Origin: Pseudoflavitalea rhizosphaerae
Lineage (GTDB): Bacteria; Bacteroidota; Bacteroidia; Chitinophagales; Chitinophagaceae
Direction: 5' to 3'
DNA: 64,000 nucleotides
Assembly: GCF_003991355.1 (NCBI RefSeq)
Contig: NZ_RCSU01000008.1
Location: 186,001 to 250,000 of the forward strand
The notes below the pieces were generated by a model. The model made no database searches and was not told the origin of the DNA. It was given only the letters and a program-made list of their open reading frames with translations. Shown here piece after piece: positions 58,194 to 64,000 of this stretch (its first letter is position 1; each line of letters starts with the position of its first letter). The translations under genes and the position numbers were made by a program.

Positions 58194-58616
58194 ATGACTT
58201 CTGAAGTAGTTTACGAAGGAAATCTCAGAACGGTTTGTACACATCTCCAGTCAGGCAACCAAATTCAGACAGACGCACCTACCGATAATCAGGGAAAGGG
58301 TGAAAGGTTCTCCCCCACTGACCTGGTGGCAACTGCACTGGGAGCCTGTATGATGACCATCATGGGGATCAAGGCCCGTGACATGCAGATCAACCTCGAG
58401 GGCACCCGGATCGAAACTCAGAAAATCATGAAGGCGGACCCCCGCAGGATCGGAGGTATAAATTTAACATTTCATTTCCCTGATGCACTACAGCAACTGG
58501 ATGAAAAACAAAGGACTATCCTCGAAAGAGCCGCTCATACCTGCCCTGTTATCTATAGTATTCACCCGGATATAGAGGTGAAAGTGGTATTCAACTGGAC
58601 AGCCACTGTGAGTTGA
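58194..58616 (+). CDS. OsmC/Ohr-family peroxiredoxin-like protein
   Basis: A cytosolic thiol peroxidase-like protein against organic peroxides. From ATG 58194 it has 140 residues with the two reactive cysteines C52 ('ATALGACMMTI') and C117 ('AAHTCPVIYSI') at the OsmC spacing, and the region 'FSPTDLVATALGAC'. The open frame extends back to 58017 but that part overlaps the divergent gene's start. The divergent start-to-start distance to the exported gene is 49 bases. It converges with the DUF2851 gene and overlaps it by 26 bases. Confidence 0.93.
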   Translation: MTSEVVYEGNLRTVCTHLQSGNQIQTDAPTDNQGKGERFSPTDLVATALGACMMTIMGIKARDMQINLEGTRIETQKIMKADPRRIGGINLTFHFPDALQQLDEKQRTILERAAHTCPVIYSIHPDIEVKVVFNWTATVS

Positions 58617-59865
58617 TCAGGTAATTGCCGATTGCGCAATCCAGGCATCTCTTACGGTCACAATACTGCGATTTCATTTCCAGCAATGCCTGACTATCGA
58701 ACGCATCCTCACAACCGGCGCCCAGCATTCGGAATGAATTGATGATGCTGTTCTGCTCGGCCGGCAATTGCTGTAGCCATCGTATTGCCTTGTCTTTATA
58801 CAGCTGTTCCCTTTTCCAGCAACCATAAGCGAAAAGTAATGGTATCACTGTATTCAATAAGAGGTTATCTGCGAACTGTTCTCCCAGGTGCTTCGGTTTG
58901 GGGGGAGCAGCTTCTTCCAATGTGTAATGTTCATCCCAGAAAGGGGCGGCTGTAACGTTCAGTAATAAGCGCAATTGCTCCAGGCTTTCGGTTTCCAGTA
59001 TACAATGGAACAGCCTTTCAGATGTGTGCAAGAGCATCGCAAGCTGCGCCAATCTTACGGTTGGAAAAGCAGGCGGCCGCATACGCAGGAAGTACACGGG
59101 AAAATGGACGGGCTGCAATCCATACTTAGCTTTATAGAATTCATATTCCCTTTTTAACTGTGATGGATATGCGTGCTGAAAGGGTTTGTTCAGCAACCCT
59201 GCCTGCCCCAATAGCAGGGCTTCCAGCTGCACCAGTTGCCGGCGATGCCTTTGGACCAATGTCCCCGGGAGGCTCCTCGCAATCTGTTCAAAGGCGTCTG
59301 CATTGACCTTCATGCCAAAATTTCTCGCCAGCAACCACCAGCAGGTTTCATCCCAGTGATGTTTTGTACTTTCCAGGAAGGAATATACCTGCTCTGTTTT
59401 TCGCTGCAACCGTTCTACCATCAATCTTTCTTTCCAGGACGTGAATACAAGCCTGTCGATACTGTTAAGTTGCAACTGGCAGGGAATGAACTGCTTGCTC
59501 AGCATCCATTCCTCATATTGTTTCAACAGGAGTTTCGGCACCCTGTCCTGCAATACCAGGATCGGCACAGGATCAAGCTGATTGTTCACATCATCTTCCC
59601 ATACTACATGCAGGACCACATTACGGTAGAGGGAATCATGATGGTGCGCATGTGCATACCAGTCAGAACTCCGGATATGCAGTTCCACCTGCCCTACCCA
59701 GAGCATTCCATCGATGCGAAGCATCGCTTGTTGAAAATCCGGTCCCTGGTTATGATTCAGTGTTCCGGGATGGACCAGTTCCAGCCGGTTGCCATTGGTT
59801 GACAATAATTCCTGTTGATTGAAATAACGGAATTGCCAGATGAATTGCAATAATCTTTCTTGCAT
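58591..59865 (-). CDS. DUF2851 protein
   Basis: A conserved Bacteroidota cytosolic protein of unknown function. From ATG 59865 it has 424 residues. Visible conserved parts are 'LHPGTLNHNQGPDFQQA'-like 'VHPGTLNHNQGPDFQQAMLR' (about 30-49), 'WVGQVELHIRSSDWYAHAHH' (about 56-75, nuclease-like E-x-H pattern with a VHW segment after it), and a C-terminal Cys cluster 'CDRKRCLDCAIG'. The resemblance of the N-terminal part to restriction-type nuclease folds is my inference. The frame's extra 18 residues upstream start with a non-ATG codon and are dropped. Confidence 0.85.
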   Translation of the reverse strand: MQERLLQFIWQFRYFNQQELLSTNGNRLELVHPGTLNHNQGPDFQQAMLRIDGMLWVGQVELHIRSSDWYAHAHHHDSLYRNVVLHVVWEDDVNNQLDPVPILVLQDRVPKLLLKQYEEWMLSKQFIPCQLQLNSIDRLVFTSWKERLMVERLQRKTEQVYSFLESTKHHWDETCWWLLARNFGMKVNADAFEQIARSLPGTLVQRHRRQLVQLEALLLGQAGLLNKPFQHAYPSQLKREYEFYKAKYGLQPVHFPVYFLRMRPPAFPTVRLAQLAMLLHTSERLFHCILETESLEQLRLLLNVTAAPFWDEHYTLEEAAPPKPKHLGEQFADNLLLNTVIPLLFAYGCWKREQLYKDKAIRWLQQLPAEQNSIINSFRMLGAGCEDAFDSQALLEMKSQYCDRKRCLDCAIGNYLINSQWLSS

Positions 59866-59958
59866 GATCAGGGATACATTGAGGTGATAGAATAGAGAAC
59901 ACCTTGCCTGATCAGGCATTTCTTACATTGGCATTAAAGGTTCGATGTCAGAAAAAGC

Positions 59959-60543
59959 TCAAAGGGATTGCAATGCCTGCAGCACGCGGCTGACGGGTAG
60001 CCCCATCACATTGTAAAAGTCCCCTTCAATGGATTTGATACCGGTAACGCCGATCCATTCCTGGATGGCATAGGCGCCGGCTTTATCGTAAGGTTCGTAT
60101 TTGTCTACATAAAATATGATCTGTTCTTCGGAGAGTTCATGGAACCATACTGAAGTGGTATCGGCAAAAGACAGTTCCTTCTCTCCTGCCAGGATCACTA
60201 CCCCGGTGATCACCTGGTGACGCTTCCCGGAAAGTAAGCTCAGGATGCGGATAGCATCGTTCCTGTTTTCCGGCTTGCCAATGATCTGGTTGTTGAGCAC
60301 TACAATGGTGTCAGCTGCAACAATGGGCGATTGAATATCATAACGGTTATAGTCGTATCCATTTTTAACAGCCAGCGCTTTATTGCGTGCAATATGTATG
60401 GGTACTTCATCTACCGGCATGGTTTCGGGGAAAGTTTCTTCCGTAACCGGAGCTATTACATCAAAATTCACTTCGGCCCATTCCATCAATTGCTTGCGGC
60501 GCGGGCTTTGCGAAGCCAATACAATATTGTATGCATTCATCAT
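59959..60543 (-). CDS. maf: Maf-family nucleotide pyrophosphatase
   Basis: A cytosolic house-cleaning enzyme that hydrolyses noncanonical or canonical NTPs to NMPs. The 194-residue protein has 'LASQSPRRKQLM' (9-20), 'VAADTIVVLNNQIIGKPEN' (about 74-92) with the catalytic Asp, 'GKRHQVITGV', and 'YDKAGAYAIQEW', all family signatures (YhdE-type subgroup is likely). ATG 60543 overlaps the stop of the prenyltransferase gene as TGATG; a second ATG follows at once. Confidence 0.95.
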   Translation of the reverse strand: MMNAYNIVLASQSPRRKQLMEWAEVNFDVIAPVTEETFPETMPVDEVPIHIARNKALAVKNGYDYNRYDIQSPIVAADTIVVLNNQIIGKPENRNDAIRILSLLSGKRHQVITGVVILAGEKELSFADTTSVWFHELSEEQIIFYVDKYEPYDKAGAYAIQEWIGVTGIKSIEGDFYNVMGLPVSRVLQALQSL

Positions 60544-61487
60544 CAGGAATAAATTTTAAAGAACACCATCGAAAAGATACCTGTGGCCATTACCAGTTTC
60601 ACCCAGCTGCTGAGCTTGTGAAAATCCTGCGGCGATTCTGCCGTAAAGAGCTTACGGAAAATATGGACCAGTGGAAGGATCACCAGGATGAGACAATAGA
60701 TCAGCGACAACCACCAATTGTATGGTAACGTATATGCCTGAACGATTACCAGGGATGCTATCAGTACTACCATCCAGGTGGCTATAAAAACCTTGCTGCT
60801 TTGTATGCCCCATACGATCGGCATGGTGCGGCATCCGTAACGGGCATCTCCGTGCATATCTTCTATGTCTTTTATCACTTCCCTGATCAGTGAAATGATA
60901 AAAGCGAAGCCGCCATAGAGAAAGGTAAGCCGCATCAGTTTACTGGCATTGTAACCTAGCCACACATCAGGTTTGATAGTGGCCAGGTAATGGCCCAGGA
61001 AACCTACCACCAGAACAACCCATGCAGTGAGCAGGGAAATGATAATATTTCCTGAGAGTAATTTGCGTTTGAAATTGGTGGAATAAAACCAGAGTGCGAT
61101 CACGCAACCTGTATTCACGAAAGCCAGCCACCAGGCCCTGGTTTTCCAGGCTACATACAAACTGAGTATGATACCCGCAACAGATAATACCATATGCCAC
61201 CAGATCACCCATCGGCGGTTGATGATCTTTTCCACCACCAGTTTACCAGGCTTGTTCACCTGGTCGATATTCCTGTCGAAATAATCATTGATGGCATATC
61301 CGCCGGCAGCAATCAGTACTGAAGCGGTCATCAGTGTGATAAAAAGTGGGAATGTCAGTGGCAGTGTTGCATTGGCCTGTTCAAAAACGGGCACAACAAT
61401 ACAATAGTAAAACAACAACTGCGTAGCTGCAATGAACAATAGGTTCAAAGTTCTGATAAGCCGTAAAAATGCGGTCAGAATTTTCAT
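60543..61487 (-). CDS. UbiA-family prenyltransferase (geranylgeranylglycerol-phosphate synthase type)
   Basis: An integral membrane prenyltransferase of 314 residues with eight or nine helices. The two Asp-rich motifs are 'NDYFDRNID' (about 67-75) and 'DIEDMHGDARYG' (about 210-221), used to bind the prenyl diphosphate with Mg2+. Bacteroidota members next to kdsC/maf genes are usually annotated as geranylgeranylglycerol-phosphate geranylgeranyltransferase; the substrate here is not proven, and quinone or heme precursors cannot be excluded. ATG 61487; linked to maf by overlap and 22 bases after the KdsC-like gene. Confidence 0.88.
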   Translation of the reverse strand: MKILTAFLRLIRTLNLLFIAATQLLFYYCIVVPVFEQANATLPLTFPLFITLMTASVLIAAGGYAINDYFDRNIDQVNKPGKLVVEKIINRRWVIWWHMVLSVAGIILSLYVAWKTRAWWLAFVNTGCVIALWFYSTNFKRKLLSGNIIISLLTAWVVLVVGFLGHYLATIKPDVWLGYNASKLMRLTFLYGGFAFIISLIREVIKDIEDMHGDARYGCRTMPIVWGIQSSKVFIATWMVVLIASLVIVQAYTLPYNWWLSLIYCLILVILPLVHIFRKLFTAESPQDFHKLSSWVKLVMATGIFSMVFFKIYS

Positions 61488-61509
61488 GCGACGCTAAGAT
61501 AAGAAAGAA

Positions 61510-62031
61510 CTATTTACTCGCCACATCCGTATGCAGATCCCAGTGATCGTTCAGTTTCATCACGCGCTCGATCACATCTCTTACGCATCCCATTCCGCCT
61601 GATGAATGTGAAATATACCTGGCTGCCTGGCGGATTTCGGTTACGGCATCTGCCGGAGCGCAGGGCAATCCTGCCAGTTTCATCACTGCAAGATCTGGGA
61701 TATCATCGCCCATGTATAATACCTGTGATGGCTGTATGCCGTGTTGGGCAAGGTATTGATGAAAAACTTCCGTTTTGTTCTTTACTCCCATGAACACATC
61801 TGTGATACCCAACTTTCCCAGACGTATGACCGCCGGATCTGAAGTGCTGCCGGAAATAACAGCAACACGATAACCTTTTTTGATGGCCAGCTGAAGCGCA
61901 TAACCATCTTTGATGTTCATGCGCCGGATGAATTGACCATTATCAAGTATCAGCAGTGTGCCATCGGTGAGCACACCATCCATGTCGAATATGAAAGTAT
62001 TGATCGCTTTAAAATGCGCTAAAAGGCTCAT
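61510..62031 (-). CDS. KdsC-like HAD phosphatase (KDO-8-phosphate phosphatase)
   Basis: A small HAD-superfamily phosphatase of the KdsC group that releases phosphate from KDO-8-phosphate in lipopolysaccharide synthesis. The 173-residue protein shows motif I 'FIFDMDGVLTDG' with D16 and D18, motif II Ser in 'VISGSTSD', motif III Lys in 'GVKNKTEVF', and motif IV 'YMGDDIPDLAVM'. There is no cap domain, as expected of KdsC. ATG 62031; first of the kdsC-ubiA-maf cluster and 21 bases after the protease gene. Confidence 0.9.
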   Translation of the reverse strand: MSLLAHFKAINTFIFDMDGVLTDGTLLILDNGQFIRRMNIKDGYALQLAIKKGYRVAVISGSTSDPAVIRLGKLGITDVFMGVKNKTEVFHQYLAQHGIQPSQVLYMGDDIPDLAVMKLAGLPCAPADAVTEIRQAARYISHSSGGMGCVRDVIERVMKLNDHWDLHTDVASK

Positions 62032-62052
62032 GAATTGAAAATGGTTAATGAA

Positions 62053-64000
62053 TTACTTACTGCTGTAAACAAGATTCTTCTGAATGATCATATCATTTAC
62101 CACATTCACTGCTTCATTGAGGTATATATCATTGGAGCGAAGGTTCTTTACCCATTGTTTGAAGCGCTCCAGCTTTGCAGGATCATTTTCATATTTTTTC
62201 AAATCCTCCACAAGCGCCTGTGCGTCCAATTCGTGGGAAGATTTGCTCAAAGTTTCAATCTGCTTCACCGTGGCTTTGATCTGTTTCTGCTCTTCCTGGT
62301 ATTTCTTCAGGTTGAGACTGGCCACTTTATCATTCTGTTTGGTCAGCCATTCTGCATTGGCGCGGATCAGGTTGAAAGCATCGTTGTTCTTCAATCTTGC
62401 TTCGCTTGATTTTTGAATGGGCACCAGGTCCAGTCCGTATTTCCAACGGTTGTACCCTGCCTGCTGGATTTCATCCCAGGGCAATGCATCAGGATTGTCT
62501 TTTTCACGTAGCTTGGAGAATTCATAGATATCGGGAAGTATGATATCTGAACTTACACCACGTAATTGAGTGGAGCCTCCATTGATGCGGTAAAATTTCT
62601 GCAGTGTTATTTTTAGAGTGCCGAGATCGCTGTTCGGATCCAGCATTCCCATGGTTTTATCGAGTCCGATATTACGCTGAACAGTCCCTTTTCCGTATGT
62701 GGAAGTGCTTCCGATGATCAGTCCGCGATCGTAATCCTGTATTGCAGCTGCAAAGATCTCAGAGGCAGAAGCGCTGAACTCATTCACCATAACGGCGAGC
62801 GGACCATCATACAATACAGATTTGTCGCGGTCATAATACACCTGAGGTTTGCCGTCGCGGTCTTTCACCTGAACAATGGGGCCGCCTTCAATGAAAAGAC
62901 CGACCATCTGTACTACATCATAGAGTGAGCCGCCTCCATTATTACGGAGGTCCATAATGATGCCATCTACTTTCTGTTCTTTCAGTTTGATGATCTCTTT
63001 GCGAACATCTTCAGAGCAGCGTGCTCCCTGTGGATCGTCGAAATTGGCATAGAACTCCGGCAGGTAGATCATGCCAAGTTTACCACGGGGAGTGTTGATC
63101 ACCACGCTTCTGGCAAAAGTTTCATCCTGCAGTATTTTGTCGCGGACCAGGTTCACCACTTTCAATGAACCGTCTGCTTTTTTCAATGTAAGTCTGACTT
63201 CGGAACCTTTCTTACCTCTGATCAGTTTCACTGCATCTTCTACAATATATCCTGTAAGGTCAACCCATTCCCCTTCTTTACCTTCTGCTACTTTGAAAAT
63301 GATATCGCCAACATTGAACTCACCGGATTTCCAGGCAGGGCTGCCGGCTACAAGTGTAACGATCTTGATGAATCCATCTTCTTCACGGAGGGAAGCGCCG
63401 ATGCCGAAGAACTGACCGCTCATTTGTTCATCGAAATAACGTTTATCAACCGGTGGGAAGAAAGTAGTATGCGGGTCCATGTATTCGGATACAGTCTTCA
63501 CATATTCATTGAAGCGGTCATCATCGGTCACTTTGAATTTAAGGCGATCGTAAGTCCTGTTCAGGATCTTCAATACTCTTTCGCGCGCCTCTGCTTCCAG
63601 TTCAGCGTCGGTCTTTTTGACGAAGCCTTCTTTGCCGGCATTCTTCTCACGGTCGGCGATCAGTTCGGCATAACGGTCAAGGACCATAAACTTCAGGCGT
63701 TTTCTCCAGGACTCCTGGCGCTCAGCTGCGTTTTTGGGAAACGCTGCTTTCTCCGTATTGAGATTTACCGATTCGTCCTTTGTAAAATCGAATGGTTTGG
63801 AGAGAATATCTTTATAGATCGCTTCTGTTTCTGCTATTCTGGTTTTGAAAACAGCACTGACAGCAGGCACGAATTGAACGGAGCCACCCCGGATCTCATC
63901 ATCCAGTTTGGTTTCGTAGGTCAACTTCAGTTGGTTCACATCAGAGAGTAAGAGGATATTCTTCTGATCATCGATCTTTTCTCCAAGGTATTTTTTGAAA
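62053..64000 (-). CDS. prc: Tail-specific C-terminal processing protease Prc (partial, N-terminus outside the window)
   Basis: A periplasmic S41 serine protease that degrades or trims proteins from their C-termini. The frame is open to the window edge (upstream codons read FKKYLGEKIDDQKNILLLSD), so the apparent start GTG 63939 is internal. Order seen: the end of the N-terminal helical domain, a PDZ domain ('FFGIGASLREEDGFIKIVTL', 'GSPAWKSGEFNVGDIIFKVA'), the protease core with catalytic Ser in 'MVNEFSASASEIFAAAI' and Lys in 'STYGKGTVQRNIG', and a DUF3340 C-terminal domain ending LVYSSK. At least 649 residues are in view; the family is about 670-730. It leads into the KdsC-like gene after 21 bases. 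Confidence 0.95.
   Translation of the reverse strand, partial: FKKYLGEKIDDQKNILLLSDVNQLKLTYETKLDDEIRGGSVQFVPAVSAVFKTRIAETEAIYKDILSKPFDFTKDESVNLNTEKAAFPKNAAERQESWRKRLKFMVLDRYAELIADREKNAGKEGFVKKTDAELEAEARERVLKILNRTYDRLKFKVTDDDRFNEYVKTVSEYMDPHTTFFPPVDKRYFDEQMSGQFFGIGASLREEDGFIKIVTLVAGSPAWKSGEFNVGDIIFKVAEGKEGEWVDLTGYIVEDAVKLIRGKKGSEVRLTLKKADGSLKVVNLVRDKILQDETFARSVVINTPRGKLGMIYLPEFYANFDDPQGARCSEDVRKEIIKLKEQKVDGIIMDLRNNGGGSLYDVVQMVGLFIEGGPIVQVKDRDGKPQVYYDRDKSVLYDGPLAVMVNEFSASASEIFAAAIQDYDRGLIIGSTSTYGKGTVQRNIGLDKTMGMLDPNSDLGTLKITLQKFYRINGGSTQLRGVSSDIILPDIYEFSKLREKDNPDALPWDEIQQAGYNRWKYGLDLVPIQKSSEARLKNNDAFNLIRANAEWLTKQNDKVASLNLKKYQEEQKQIKATVKQIETLSKSSHELDAQALVEDLKKYENDPAKLERFKQWVKNLRSNDIYLNEAVNVVNDMIIQKNLVYSSK

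Overview
This window comes from a Bacteroidota genome, most likely a member of the Chitinophagaceae. The evidence is three ECF-sigma / FecR anti-sigma / TonB-receptor loci (two with SusC/SusD pairs), a type IX secretion C-terminal domain, Bacteroidota-style -7 promoter elements (TAnnTTTG) instead of classical -10 boxes, almost no Shine-Dalgarno signals, and families such as DUF4249, DUF2851 and the long form of Lgt. Both ends of the window cut a gene (a SusD homologue on the left, a Prc-type protease on the right).

Layout. 1-6.6 kb: a minus-strand sigma-FecR-SusC-SusD locus. 6.9-9.4 kb: a solitary TonB-type outer-membrane receptor with a palindromic operator candidate. 9.4-10.3 kb: gene-free DNA with a long inverted-repeat element. 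10.3-18.2 kb: housekeeping genes (lgt, bacilliredoxin, hsp20, arginine decarboxylase, rplT-rpmI) and small exported proteins. 18.4-25.2 kb: a second sigma-FecR-SusC-SusD locus. 25.3-31.5 kb: a truncated DUF2071 gene, NDH-2, a TPR membrane protein, a TPR-AAA ATPase and serA. 31.6-37.3 kb: a serine hydrolase, nnr and a T9SS-exported beta-helix protein. 37.4-42.7 kb: a plus-strand sigma-FecR-TonB receptor-DUF4249 locus. 42.7-55.3 kb: a TPR protein and a glycogen/maltodextrin block (glgB, a SusA-like GH13, an SLC45-type transporter, glgC, glgA, an FHS sugar permease, a ROK kinase). 55.3-64 kb: phosphodiester glycosidase, lipA, OsmC, DUF2851, Maf, UbiA-type prenyltransferase, KdsC-like phosphatase and the Prc protease.

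How the parts work together. The sigma/FecR/TonB loci look like cell-surface-signalled uptake systems for unknown glycans or other ligands. The 43-55 kb block can import maltodextrins or glucose, hydrolyse them in the periplasm, phosphorylate glucose, and build glycogen (GlgC, then GlgA, then GlgB).

The most interesting signals are non-coding. (1) A family of about 145-165 bp inverted-repeat elements occurs in three copies whose basal stems differ in sequence but keep pairing. (2) A second, unrelated REP-like family of nested hairpins occurs in three copies at gene 3' ends. (3) In front of both SusC genes, but on the opposite strand, there is a terminator-type hairpin with a U-tract, and near the SusC start a promoter-like -7 box. 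This fits short antisense RNAs like those known to repress polysaccharide loci in Bacteroides. (4) A perfect 8+8 bp operator-like palindrome lies in the promoter of the solitary receptor. All functional statements about these are inference from sequence alone.
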